From: Paenibacillus tyrphae
GTDB lineage: Bacteria; Bacillota; Bacilli; Paenibacillales; NBRC-103111
Reading direction: 5' to 3'
NCBI RefSeq assembly: GCF_024158745.1
Contig: NZ_JAMZAW010000022.1
Location: forward strand, 62,001-126,000
DNA length: 64,000 nucleotides
Each line of letters opens with the position of its first letter. Within the stretch, counting starts at the first letter, position 1. Both the position numbers and the translations under genes were made by a program. This document shows positions 36,412 through 44,492 of the stretch, piece by piece. The notes beneath the pieces are model-generated. The model worked only from the letters and a program-made list of their open reading frames with translations, made no database searches and was not told the origin of the DNA.

Positions 36412-37272
36412 TTACGGCGTCGGCTCAAGCAGGGGATCGGGAAGGTCCTCTGCTTTGTCTTTTTCTCTCCGATACCACTGGAAGAACACGAGGCCAAGCA
36501 GGCAGCCGTACGAAATTTCCTGCATAATCTTCATGATCACGCCCCCCAGCTGCTGGTCGGACAGCGGCGTAAGCCATGGGCTTGAGAACGTCACCGGCTC
36601 CACCGGAATCGCATAGAACGGTAAGCAAAGCAGATGCGCCCCAGCGGTGTAGGTCTCGTACATTGGCGCTTTGGCAAAAATGATGAGCGCGCAGGCCGGC
36701 GTCAGCAAAATGCCGTTTATGAAAATATACCCCATTTTTTTCAGCTCGCTCATCGCATAGATCGCCCCAGCCGGACTGAACACGGACCACCATAAAGCGA
36801 ACGCCGAGAAAAACAGCAGCAAATGCAGCGCATTATGAAGCGCATAATTGGACATCGCCGCATCGAAGATCATCGGGATGTGATAGAAAGAAAAAGCGCC
36901 GTTGAACAAAAACATCGCAAAGATCGGATTGCCGAAAACAAGGATCACCCTCCGGCTCCACGGATTGTCGCTGAGCGCCCGAAAAAAACCTTCCGGCATC
37001 CCCCGGAGTAGCAGCGGCGGAACGATCAGGTACATCACGGACTGCTGAAGCATATGGATGCTGAACCAGAAGTGCCCGCCCAGATTCAGCGGTCCTCCGA
37101 GCGCAAAGTACAGCAGGAACAGCCCGACAAAAAAGCTCGCCATCTGCCGCCCGGACACCGTCCTGCCCTTGTAGCGCATGTAAAATACGGCCGCCAGCGC
37201 AACCGTCAGAAACATCTCCGGCCCCCATACCACCCGAAATCCGTACGTTTCCATCATCAACTGAAAGTCCAA
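36412..37272 (-). CDS. ctaG: Cytochrome c oxidase assembly factor CtaG (caa3 type)
   Basis: 286 residues with about seven membrane spans. It starts at TTG 37272 (then DFQLMMETYGFRVVWGPEMF), eight bases after AAGGAGG. The frame extends upstream to 37317, but that part is charged and unlike CtaG. Family motifs are GHFWFSIHMLQQSVMYLIVP, PPLLLRGMPEGF and SFYHIPMIFDAAMSNYALHN, with conserved histidines thought to handle copper. It is convergent with the SCO gene, with 3 bases between stops. Confidence 0.85.
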   Translation of the reverse strand: MDFQLMMETYGFRVVWGPEMFLTVALAAVFYMRYKGRTVSGRQMASFFVGLFLLYFALGGPLNLGGHFWFSIHMLQQSVMYLIVPPLLLRGMPEGFFRALSDNPWSRRVILVFGNPIFAMFLFNGAFSFYHIPMIFDAAMSNYALHNALHLLLFFSAFALWWSVFSPAGAIYAMSELKKMGYIFINGILLTPACALIIFAKAPMYETYTAGAHLLCLPFYAIPVEPVTFSSPWLTPLSDQQLGGVIMKIMQEISYGCLLGLVFFQWYRREKDKAEDLPDPLLEPTP

Positions 37273-37478
37273 GCTCAAAGCCTCCTTACCTTCTTCGTCT
37301 TCTGGCATCCCCTCCATCTTACCTAATTTCGGCCCCGGTTCCTATGACACGAAAGAGCCATCTCGCTGTCACAAAGGAGACAAGCTTTGTTCACCGGACC
37401 GACGACGAAATGACTCATTCGAGGCATGCCCTCCGGCCCGCCTAAGGCTACAATGAGAAGCGTGAAGGAGGAACTGTC

Positions 37479-38225
37479 ATGACCTTAGCTTACAAGATGC
37501 TCATCGCCGATGACGAGGACCGGATTCGCCGCATTTTGAACCTATATTTGAATAAAGACGGCGCCGCCGTGGACGAAACCGGAGACGGAGCGCAGGCGCT
37601 GCAAATGGCTTTAGATCGCGATTACGATATTTTGCTGCTCGATTGGATGATGCCCGGTCTGAACGGTCCCGAGATTTGTCGGCTGCTCAAACAGGTCAAA
37701 ACGACGCCGGTGATCCTGTTGACGGCCAAAACGGACGAAAGCGACCGCCTCCTCGGCTTCGAAGCCGGAGCGGACGATTATGTGCTGAAGCCGTTCAGTC
37801 CGCGCGAGTTGATCTGCCGCATCCATGCCATTCTGAAGCGTACCGCTCCGGGGAGGCTCCGGCTGGAAAACAAATCGCGCCACGACGTCGTGCTGCCGCA
37901 TCTGGTCATCGAGCACCTGGCCCGGCGCGTGCTGATCGACGGTCACGAGATCGCTCTGACTTTGAAAGAGTACGACCTGCTGCGTTATTTTGCATTGAAC
38001 GAGAACAGGACGTTGACTCGTGAAGAGCTGCTGAAGGAAGTATGGAAGTACGAGGTGATCGTCGATTTTCGGACGGTGGACTCCCATATCCGGCGCATCC
38101 GGGAAAAAATGCACGCTGTTTCGCCGCATGCTGCCACGATGCTTCGCACGGTTTGGGGCATAGGCTACCGCTTGGATGTGCCTGCTTCGTTTGCGTTGAA
38201 GCAAAAAACCGTTATCGAACGATGA
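37479..38225 (+). CDS. OmpR/PhoB-type response regulator without adjacent kinase
   Basis: 248 residues. The receiver covers 1-120 with acidic DDED near 12, phosphoacceptor Asp in ILLLDWMMPGLNG near 55, T in LLTAKTDE and K in VLKPFSPREL. The winged helix covers about 140-235 (EYDLLRYFALNENRTLTREE; RTVDSHIRRIREKMH; RTVWGIGYRLDV). It resembles ResD/PhoP-class regulators. A kinase normally follows directly, but here a terminator hairpin and repeat element B follow. The last eight codons (KQKTVIER) overlap the duplicated hairpin, so the C-terminal tail was shaped by that sequence. Confidence 0.88.
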   Translation: MTLAYKMLIADDEDRIRRILNLYLNKDGAAVDETGDGAQALQMALDRDYDILLLDWMMPGLNGPEICRLLKQVKTTPVILLTAKTDESDRLLGFEAGADDYVLKPFSPRELICRIHAILKRTAPGRLRLENKSRHDVVLPHLVIEHLARRVLIDGHEIALTLKEYDLLRYFALNENRTLTREELLKEVWKYEVIVDFRTVDSHIRRIREKMHAVSPHAATMLRTVWGIGYRLDVPASFALKQKTVIER

Positions 38226-38234
38226 CGATAACGG
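38209..38234 (+). terminator. Terminator-like hairpin, left copy flanking repeat element B
   Basis: CCGTTATCG/CGATAACGG stem with an 8-base loop, overlapping the final codons and stop of the response regulator. No U-run follows. A near-identical copy with a U-run is at 38502-38525; 13 bases (GATGACGATAACG) are identical in a row. Confidence 0.6.
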
Positions 38235-38235
38235 T

Positions 38236-38494
38236 CGGACAGAGCATTGAGACAATAGAGGGGTACGAGGGGTGGGGTATCTACTTCCGGTCGCTGCTCC
38301 ACCCCACAAAGTGAAGTTGAATCAAGGAAGCCTAGTCCGAATACTTTGCGGGGACCCCGGGTCTGCAGGAAATTTTTATTGGAAGCTGCTTAGCAGCGGG
38401 TATTTCCCGCAGACAAAGGCGAACGCTATCGCTCCTCCAGTAGATACCCCACCTCCGTATGTTTCTCTATTCTTATCAAAACCCCTTTCTCAAC
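38236..38494 (+). repeat. Terminator-associated repeat element, copy B
   Basis: About 259 bases, non-coding. Left portion: ACAATAGAGGGGTACGAGG then GGTGGGGTATCTACTTCCGG. Internal hairpin arms: CCCCACAAAGT and ACTTTGCGGGG. Right portion: AGCGGGTATTTCCCGCAGAC, AGATACCCCACCTCC and terminal CTTTCTCAAC (complement GTTGAGAAAG). The extreme left end is shortened compared with copy C. It lies between the convergent response regulator and TetR genes, with a copy of the same terminator hairpin on each side. Confidence 0.75.
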
Positions 38495-38501
38495 TAACTC
38501 G

Positions 38502-38532
38502 CCGTTATAGAGGATGACGATAACGTTTTTTT
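38502..38532 (+). terminator. Intrinsic terminator, right copy flanking repeat element B
   Basis: CGTTAT/ATAACG stem followed by seven T residues. This is the functional-looking copy; the left copy at 38209-38234 has lost the T-run. Confidence 0.75.
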
Positions 38533-38560
38533 GCTTCCGCACATATACATTTCAAGCAGT

Positions 38561-39160
38561 TTACAACAGCAGGCCCGCCTCCAGCTTGCTCAACGCTTCG
38601 TCCAGCAATACGGCGAAGTCCGCATCCGGATGTTCCGCATAGTATAGCATTACCGAGATATTGACGCCGATGATCGCTCCGGCGAAGGTTCGCACGGCTG
38701 CGTCGTCCGGCTCCCGGCCGGTGCGCTTGGCTGCCAGTTCCGCGATCAGTTGCATCGTCTGCGTCAGGCTGTTCAGCGATGCGGCCCGCAGCTCCGGCAC
38801 CGTCATGATGAGCTCATTTCGTTCGCGCATCGTGGCGAGCTCATCGGCAGACATGTCGGCAATCGCCGAAACCATGGCCCCGCGCACCGCCTGTAAAGGA
38901 CTCAGATGTGATGGTTGAGCTTCAAATGCGTCAACGAGAACGGGGTCGTAATTGTCTCTTAGCAGCACGTCCTCCTTGGTGGGAAAGTACCGAAAAAAAG
39001 TGCTGGGCGAAATCTCCGCTGCCTCCGCAATCTGCTCCACCGTCGTGGCGTTATAGCCCAGCTCGCGGAACAGCCGCAGCGCATGCATTTGAACCACTGC
39101 CATGGTCTTTGCTTTTTTGCGCTCGCGCAGCCCCATGGTTCGTTTATCGTCCGGTGACAC
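38561..39160 (-). CDS. TetR-family regulator
   Basis: About 199 residues. N-terminal HTH: MAVVQMHALRLFRELGYNAT, then TVEQIAEAAEISPSTFFRYF and PTKEDVLL. The C-terminal domain resembles the mycofactocin/AcrR-like group with a LRAASLNSLTQTMQLIAELA helix. The GTG at 39160 has GGAG 10 bases upstream; a GTG at 39169 is nearly on the site. It follows the flavoprotein gene by 23 bases on the same strand. The palindrome in that gene's promoter is its likely operator. Confidence 0.85.
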   Translation of the reverse strand: MSPDDKRTMGLRERKKAKTMAVVQMHALRLFRELGYNATTVEQIAEAAEISPSTFFRYFPTKEDVLLRDNYDPVLVDAFEAQPSHLSPLQAVRGAMVSAIADMSADELATMRERNELIMTVPELRAASLNSLTQTMQLIAELAAKRTGREPDDAAVRTFAGAIIGVNISVMLYYAEHPDADFAVLLDEALSKLEAGLLL

Positions 39161-39183
39161 CTTGCTCACTCTCCGATCTTGTT

Positions 39184-40638
39184 TTATTTATAGCCTCCTG
39201 CCGGGATGGTCCGCTCCAGAAATTGCTCCAATTGATGATCCCGATCCTCCATCGCAAATTCGGCTAACAGCCGCTCTCCCTCGCCCGATACATCGGCGGC
39301 CAGCACGGTGCGGACCGCGTCCGCGTTAAAAAATTCCCGCGGCGATAAGATCAAGCTGTTCATCATCATGTATTTTCCGAACAATTCCATATCTAGCTTG
39401 CCGACGGCTTGCTTGCGGTACAGTTCAAAATATTTTTGGGCGAAGGCGATCCCTTCCCGCGAATGCGATCCTGCATATTCCACGCCGGGCCAGCACAGGT
39501 CGGCAACGGCGGTAAGCCACCAGGCGGGATCGATTGCCTCCTGCATTCGCCTTAATGCCTCGTGTTCGAAGAACGGCTTCGGATGTTTACGCCGTTCGCG
39601 CAATTGAGACGCCAGCAATTCCGCTTCGATGGCAGCGACGGTAATCCCTTGACCGTAAATCGGATCAAAGTTGCAGAGCGCGTCCCCCATCACAAGCAGC
39701 CCGGACGGCCACCGCTCCATCTGCTCAAAGCGCTGCCGGAAGCATTCCGGCACCCGATACCCGCGCGGCGGCCCCAGAGGCTCGCACGCTTGCAGCAGCT
39801 CGGCAATCGAAGGGTCCAGCAGAGCGGCCAACTCCTGTTCGTATAGCCCGGCATCGGTTGTCGGGTAACGCTGCCCGCCCGCGTAATACAGTACGACTTC
39901 GGCCGTATCCTGTTCAACCGGTCCGAATACGGCGGTGCCGATTCCTTTGGCCGGAACGCCTTCGGTGACGACAACGCTCCATTGCTCCGCAACATGCGGA
40001 GGGATTCTGTAATACCGCGTGCTGTAGCCGAGCGAGGCTTTCAGACGTTCCGGTTCCGGCACGTGATAGCCGAGAGCCTGAAGCCATTTTACCAGCTTGG
40101 AGGAGCGACCGCTAGCATCCAGCACGAGATCGGCTTCGAGCGTCGTTGACTGCGCCGTCTTGCTCCGTTCCCGAACCGCAACACCTGTTACTTTTGCGCC
40201 GTCCGAAGCCATCTGCAGCCCAGTCGCTTCGTACCCGTTCGCAAACCGCACATTGGGGATCGCTTGAAGGCGCCGGCGAATGACCCATTCCAGCAAAGCT
40301 CGGCTGGCGCCCGCACCTTTCCGGTCAACCACTTCCATGGTTCCGTAAACACTGACGGACCGGATGCGCTTGCCCTCTTTCATGAAAGCCCCTTGCGCCA
40401 GTAAATCGTCCGTCCAGCCGGGGAACAAGCTCTCCAGAATAAGCTTACCGCGCGGCAACAGCCGGTGCGGATGAAATGCTTGAGGCGTGCCCGGACGGTT
40501 CTCGGGCTTGTCCGGAAAGTCGTCCTTGTCCACGACGAGAACTTCGTCGTAATGCTCCGATAGCACCCGCGCAGCCAGCATTCCAGCCATACTCCCCCCG
40601 ATGACCAATGCTCTTCCCTGATTTGGATCGTTATTCAT
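39184..40638 (-). CDS. FAD-dependent oxidoreductase (epoxidase/halogenase-like)
   Basis: 484 residues. The N-terminal FAD motif is ALVIGGSMAGMLAARVLSEH, with the glutamate-equivalent at VVDKDDFP. The middle has LVLDASGRSSKLVKWLQALG and the second FAD motif is GLLVMGDALCNFDPIYGQGI near 315. The layout resembles squalene-epoxidase/geranylgeranyl-reductase-type monooxygenases. Substrate unknown. Its ATG follows AGGAGCTGCGAGT. It leads a two-gene operon with a TetR regulator and has a strong regulated promoter at 40695-40723. Confidence 0.82.
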   Translation of the reverse strand: MNNDPNQGRALVIGGSMAGMLAARVLSEHYDEVLVVDKDDFPDKPENRPGTPQAFHPHRLLPRGKLILESLFPGWTDDLLAQGAFMKEGKRIRSVSVYGTMEVVDRKGAGASRALLEWVIRRRLQAIPNVRFANGYEATGLQMASDGAKVTGVAVRERSKTAQSTTLEADLVLDASGRSSKLVKWLQALGYHVPEPERLKASLGYSTRYYRIPPHVAEQWSVVVTEGVPAKGIGTAVFGPVEQDTAEVVLYYAGGQRYPTTDAGLYEQELAALLDPSIAELLQACEPLGPPRGYRVPECFRQRFEQMERWPSGLLVMGDALCNFDPIYGQGITVAAIEAELLASQLRERRKHPKPFFEHEALRRMQEAIDPAWWLTAVADLCWPGVEYAGSHSREGIAFAQKYFELYRKQAVGKLDMELFGKYMMMNSLILSPREFFNADAVRTVLAADVSGEGERLLAEFAMEDRDHQLEQFLERTIPAGGYK

Positions 40639-40670
40639 ACTCGCAGCTCCTTTTTCAGATCGTCGGATTA

Positions 40671-40724
40671 TTTTGATAGTTACATTATAATGATAATATA
40701 TGTCTTTTGATAGTTACTGTCAAA
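40671..40724 (-). promoter_or_regulatory. Promoter and probable TetR operator of the flavoprotein operon
   Basis: Read leftward: TTGACA (complement of 40718-40723), 17-base spacer, TATATT (complement of 40695-40700). The palindrome TTTGATAGTTACTGTCAAA (40706-40724) covers the -35 box. Its left half is repeated as TTTTGATAGTTAC at 40671-40683, downstream of the -10. Two sites bracketing the promoter suit repression by the TetR protein encoded in the operon. Confidence 0.7.
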
Positions 40725-40749
40725 TTTTAAAATAAACACCGCTCAACAT

Positions 40750-40782
40750 AAAAAGAAAACCGCTCCCCGGAAGGAACGGTTT
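40750..40782 (-). terminator. Intrinsic terminator after the LysR gene
   Basis: AAACCG(C)TCC/GGA(A)CGGTTT stem; read leftward it is followed by TCTTTTT. Confidence 0.7.
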
Positions 40783-40820
40783 ACCTGAACGAATATTGTC
40801 CGCTGAACGGATAACCCCGA

Positions 40821-41711
40821 TTAGACTGCTTCTGCTCTTAATTTTTTCCGAATCAGCCGGATAAACGATTCTGCGACCGGCGTTAACGGATGATCTTCGG
40901 CTGTGCATATCGCAATCGGCCGTTTCAGCTCGACATCCCGGACATACACTCGGGCTACTTCGCCCCGTTCGATATATTCGCGTGCCGCCGAGATGAGATT
41001 TGCTCCATACCCCGCTCCGACTGCTCTTATCGTCTCGTGCAGTCCGTTAAACTGCATCCCGATCTTCGGCTGCCTTACGTTATAGGTCCGGCACATCGAC
41101 AGGAATCTTTCGCGGGTTGAGCTTCCCTCCTCCCGGATGACGAACGTTTCTTCCATCATTTCCTTTAAAGAAGCTTCGCGGTTCGCCAAAGGATGCCCGG
41201 CCGGAACGATGAACCACAGCTCGTCGTCGAACAGATGCTCCCATTTCATTCGGGGCTGCTCCCAGCCTCCCGCAATAACGGCCACGTCTGCCCGGTGCTC
41301 GCTCAGAAGAGCAAACGCTTCGCGGGTATTGACGGTGATGACGTTGATGGCAACGTCTTCATGCCGGGTTTTGAAATACGCGATCCATCTCGGAAGCAGC
41401 ACGGTTCCGGGGAGGTTGGTCACGGCAAGCGTCAGCTCTCCCCGTCTTCCCGCCGCAATGTCTCTCATCCGGTTCTCGATTTCGCGCTCCGCAGCGAACA
41501 GCTTGCCGGATAGAGCGTACAGCTCCCGGCCCGCATACGTCAAAGCAATGCCCCTGCCCTCAGGCCGAACCAGCTTGAGGCCGATTTCTTTTTCCAAATT
41601 TCTTAGATGCTGGGTGACGGCAGGCTGACTGATGCGAAGCTCCTCTGCCGCTTGGGTTACATGGCCGGTCCGGGCTACGGCATGAAACACTTTAAGCGCA
41701 TGCAAATTCAT
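40821..41711 (-). CDS. LysR-family regulator
   Basis: 296 residues. The HTH covers 1-60 (MNLHALKVFHAVARTGHVTQ, AAEELRISQPAVTQHLRNLE). The effector domain follows (GELTLAVTNLPGTVLLPRWI; WFIVPAGHPLAN; GAGYGANLISAAREYIERGE). The effector part resembles the CysL/CbbR-like group. It is divergent from the MFS transporter gene at 41856 with a LysR-type dyad between, so it probably controls that exporter. Confidence 0.88.
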   Translation of the reverse strand: MNLHALKVFHAVARTGHVTQAAEELRISQPAVTQHLRNLEKEIGLKLVRPEGRGIALTYAGRELYALSGKLFAAEREIENRMRDIAAGRRGELTLAVTNLPGTVLLPRWIAYFKTRHEDVAINVITVNTREAFALLSEHRADVAVIAGGWEQPRMKWEHLFDDELWFIVPAGHPLANREASLKEMMEETFVIREEGSSTRERFLSMCRTYNVRQPKIGMQFNGLHETIRAVGAGYGANLISAAREYIERGEVARVYVRDVELKRPIAICTAEDHPLTPVAESFIRLIRKKLRAEAV

Positions 41712-41737
41712 GGCTATCCTCCGTTCGCACGGAATTC

Positions 41738-41752
41738 ATAAGTATAACTTAT
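41738..41752. promoter_or_regulatory. LysR-type dyad (ATAAGT-ATA-ACTTAT)
   Basis: Perfect 6-base arms in the T-N11-A format typical of LysR binding sites. It lies 27 bases from the LysR start and about 105 bases before the MFS start. Confidence 0.6.
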
Positions 41753-41855
41753 CGGTTGGTTATCATTATATATTAGTTTTTTGCGAGGGGGTGAACTATT
41801 TTTAGTATGATCGGCTAACGTTAAAGCATCGTATGTGGAAGAGAGTGAATGCGCA

Positions 41856-43109
41856 ATGGATAAGACAACCCTTCGCGGGAAAAAGGAAGTGCTGCGGATC
41901 TCATGGATTACGGCGCTTTGTCTGACGGGGGACTCGATGCTGTACATCGTGCTGCCTTTGTACTGGAAGGAAGCCGGTCTGGACTCGCTCGTTCAGGTCG
42001 GTATTCTTTTGTCCGTCAACCGGCTGGTACGGCTGCCCTTAAACCCTATCGTCAGCCGGATTTACCGTCATATCAGCCTGCGGCAAGGCATGCTCGCAGC
42101 GGTCATGCTGGCGATCCTGACGACCGCCTCGTACGGGTTCATCCACACGTTCCCCCTCTGGATTGCAGCGCGGTGCGTCTGGGGTCTGGCTTGGTCGTTG
42201 TTAAGGCTTGGCGCCTATTACGCCATCCTGGAGCTGTGCCGGGACCGCAACGAAGGCCGATTGTTCGGCCTGTATAACGGTCACTACCGGTTGGGGAGCC
42301 TCGTCGGGATGCTGCTCGGAGGCGCCCTTGCCGAGATGCTGGGGCTTCGTACCTTGGCATGGCTTCTTAGTGCAGCGACCGTTTGCGGGGTTCCTTTTTT
42401 GCTGCGGGGCCTTCCAATAGACGATGTGCAAAAGAAATCCGTCCGGCAGGTGGAGGCTTCCGTTCCGATCCCGCAGCAGCACTCCGGAACAGCCTCATTC
42501 ATGACCGTGCTGAAAACGAAAGACGTCCCTTGGCTGCTCGCCGCCGCTCTAGGCTCGGCTATGATTTATGAAGGGATGCTGACCTCCACGCTCAGCAATT
42601 ATGCCGAAACGAGACAAGCCTCGATGACGATCCTCGGCCTTACGCTCGGCAGCGCGTTTATCGCTGGGGGACTGCAGGCGCTGCGGTGGGGCTGGGGCCC
42701 CTTCCTGTCGCCGTTCATCGGCAGCCTGTCGGATCGGCAGTCCAATAAAACCCGCCTGCTGACGTGGACGATGGGCGTAGCGGCTGCCCTGCTGTTTTTG
42801 TTTCCGCTGCCTTTGCCAACGTGGGGCTGGATTGCTGCAGCCGTGGGGCTTTTGATGACATCGACCTGTACGACGACGCTTATGGATGCCTTGGCCGGCT
42901 CCGTCTCCGGCACGCTAAACATGCACAACCGAAGAACCGTCATGACGGCCTATTCCGTCACGTTGGACGTGGGGGCAGCGCTCGGTCCGGCCGTTTCGTT
43001 CTGGGTAGTGCAGCAGGCGGGGTATCCTGCCGTTTATTGGGGGGCGGCGGCGATGTGGCTCGGACTTTGTTGTTGTTTTTTCGTTGCGAAATCGTTCGCG
43101 AAGCAATGA
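41856..43109 (+). CDS. Major facilitator superfamily transporter
   Basis: 417 residues with twelve predicted spans and MFS half-symmetry. Early motif: LLSVNRLVRLPLNPIVSRIY. Between the halves a hydrophilic loop spans about 185-215 (DDVQKKSVRQVEASVPIPQQ). The second half has SPFIGSLSDRQSNKTRLLTW, the repeat-type motif A. Likely a drug or metabolite exporter; no substrate can be given. Start ATG 41856 is preferred; a GTG at 41835 is in frame. Probably activated or repressed by the divergent LysR protein. Confidence 0.85.
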   Translation: MDKTTLRGKKEVLRISWITALCLTGDSMLYIVLPLYWKEAGLDSLVQVGILLSVNRLVRLPLNPIVSRIYRHISLRQGMLAAVMLAILTTASYGFIHTFPLWIAARCVWGLAWSLLRLGAYYAILELCRDRNEGRLFGLYNGHYRLGSLVGMLLGGALAEMLGLRTLAWLLSAATVCGVPFLLRGLPIDDVQKKSVRQVEASVPIPQQHSGTASFMTVLKTKDVPWLLAAALGSAMIYEGMLTSTLSNYAETRQASMTILGLTLGSAFIAGGLQALRWGWGPFLSPFIGSLSDRQSNKTRLLTWTMGVAAALLFLFPLPLPTWGWIAAAVGLLMTSTCTTTLMDALAGSVSGTLNMHNRRTVMTAYSVTLDVGAALGPAVSFWVVQQAGYPAVYWGAAAMWLGLCCCFFVAKSFAKQ

Positions 43110-43504
43110 ATCGCTCCATGACTCAGGAAGAAGCCGAAGAGATCGCCGGCTAGCAGTACGAGGAGCCTTATTCTTTTTACAATATGGACGCCGATCCGGA
43201 CGATTATGAGGAATTTCTTGATCCGGTCAGGAGAGGCAGCCGTTACTACAGCGTTTATACCGATAGCGGACTTATGGGATTCTTTTCTTTTACACCGCAA
43301 GAGCAAGAAGCTATTGAAATCGGTCTGGGGATGGCTCCCGGCTGCACCGGCAAAGGACAAGGAGCCGCTTGCGTGCGGGAAGGAATGGCGCTTGCCGAAA
43401 AAGCTGGATTTGTGCAGACAGAGACGTTTGTTCAGCAGACGAACGGAGGCAGCTATGATTTTATCCGGATGGTTAAAAAAGCAAACCGGGCTGCCCCGCT
43501 GTAA
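43106..43504 (+). pseudogene. GNAT acetyltransferase pseudogene
   Basis: Opens MNRSMTQEEAEEIAG, then an in-frame TAG at 43151-43153 where relatives have Trp (W-QYEEPYSFYNMDADPDDY). It continues RRGSRYYSVYTDSGLMGFFS. After the acetyl-CoA loop (GLGMAPGCTGKGQGAACVRE) the sequence jumps from EGMALAE to KAGFVQTETFVQQTNGG, missing about 25-30 residues of the usual GNAT core. A stop and an internal in-frame deletion mean it is dead. Its ATG overlaps the MFS stop, so it was once translationally coupled. Confidence 0.75.
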
Positions 43505-43543
43505 AACGATCGCAGAGCAGCCCTCGCCTTGATAAAGCTATGG

Positions 43544-44308
43544 TTATTCGAAACCTTTGGCACGTAGGTTATTCAAGCTCGTTTGAAGGCAGTCGAACGG
43601 ATTTTTGCCGTAGCAATCATCCTGTTCGACGGCTCCCCACTCGATGCCGATCTCCCGGCACGCGTCCAGGATGCGCTCGAAATTCATGTTGCCTTCGCCG
43701 ACTTCGGCAAAGCGCTGCTCCTGTTTGGCCGTTACGGCCATATCCTTCAGGTGAATGACCTTCATCCGCCCGTCAAGCTTGCGAATCCAATCGGCCGCAT
43801 CGCCTCCGCCCGCTTGAGCCCAATACACATCCAACTCAAAATGGACCGCCTCCGGATCGGTCTCCCGAATCAGGATGTCCATTCCCGTCGCTCCGTCGAA
43901 CTTGACAAATTCAAAGCTGTGGTTATGATAAATAAACTTCAGCCCCGCGCTGTCCAACTGTCGGCCGATTCCCGTCGCCTTGGCGGCAAACGCTTCGTAG
44001 CCTTCCCGGCTGGTGCGATACTGCTGCGGCATGCCGCCCAAGCCGACATAACGGCAGCCCCATAAGCGATGCTTCGCGATAACCTCGTCCAGCTTGTCCG
44101 TCAAATCCTCGTATCCGATATGCGTCGCGCAGATCGTCAAGCCTTCGCGGTCCGTTATCTCCTTAAGCGCCTCCGGTTCGATCGGACCAAGTCCGGACAC
44201 CTGAATCGCTCGATATCCAATTTCTTTCACCCGCTTAAGCGCAGCTTCGATATCCTCCGGCGTTTTCAGAAAATCCCGCAGCGTGTACAACTGAGCAGCT
44301 AATTTCAT
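43544..44308 (-). CDS. Sugar phosphate isomerase/epimerase (xylose-isomerase-like TIM barrel)
   Basis: 254 residues beginning MKLAAQLYTLRDFLKTPEDI. The AP-endonuclease-2/xylose isomerase-like barrel shows metal ligands in FIYHNHSFEF, FELDVYWAQAGG, VIHLKDMA and the C-terminal WGAVEQDDC. Often an IolE/IolI- or DKG-type epimerase acting on free sugars; the exact substrate is unclear. The ATG at 44308 has GGGAG 8 bases upstream. A terminator separates it from the murQ operon, though it may sometimes be read through from it. Confidence 0.82.
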   Translation of the reverse strand: MKLAAQLYTLRDFLKTPEDIEAALKRVKEIGYRAIQVSGLGPIEPEALKEITDREGLTICATHIGYEDLTDKLDEVIAKHRLWGCRYVGLGGMPQQYRTSREGYEAFAAKATGIGRQLDSAGLKFIYHNHSFEFVKFDGATGMDILIRETDPEAVHFELDVYWAQAGGGDAADWIRKLDGRMKVIHLKDMAVTAKQEQRFAEVGEGNMNFERILDACREIGIEWGAVEQDDCYGKNPFDCLQTSLNNLRAKGFE

Positions 44309-44437
44309 CAGTATCTCTCCCACGTTTTGTCATCGGTTTAATTGTATTATTTTAGAATAGTCATTCACCCCCATCATACCAAAGTTTCCCAGCCACAGCC
44401 ATAGGAAAACGGTTACTTTTTCATCCCCGTGCTCGAT

Positions 44438-44487
44438 AAAAAGCTTCCTTCAAACGGCTCTCTAGCCTGCCCAAAGGAAGCTTTTTC
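44438..44487 (-). terminator. Intrinsic terminator at the end of the murQ operon
   Basis: AAAAAGCTTCCTT/AAAGGAAGCTTTTT stem of about 12 bp. Read leftward it ends in a T-run. Confidence 0.8.
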
Positions 44488-44492
44488 TTTTC

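Noticed and set aside
38209..38532. CRISPR array suspected from repeated short hairpins
   Set aside because: Only two hairpin copies occur per locus, with a 200-plus base element between them and no regular spacers or cas genes.
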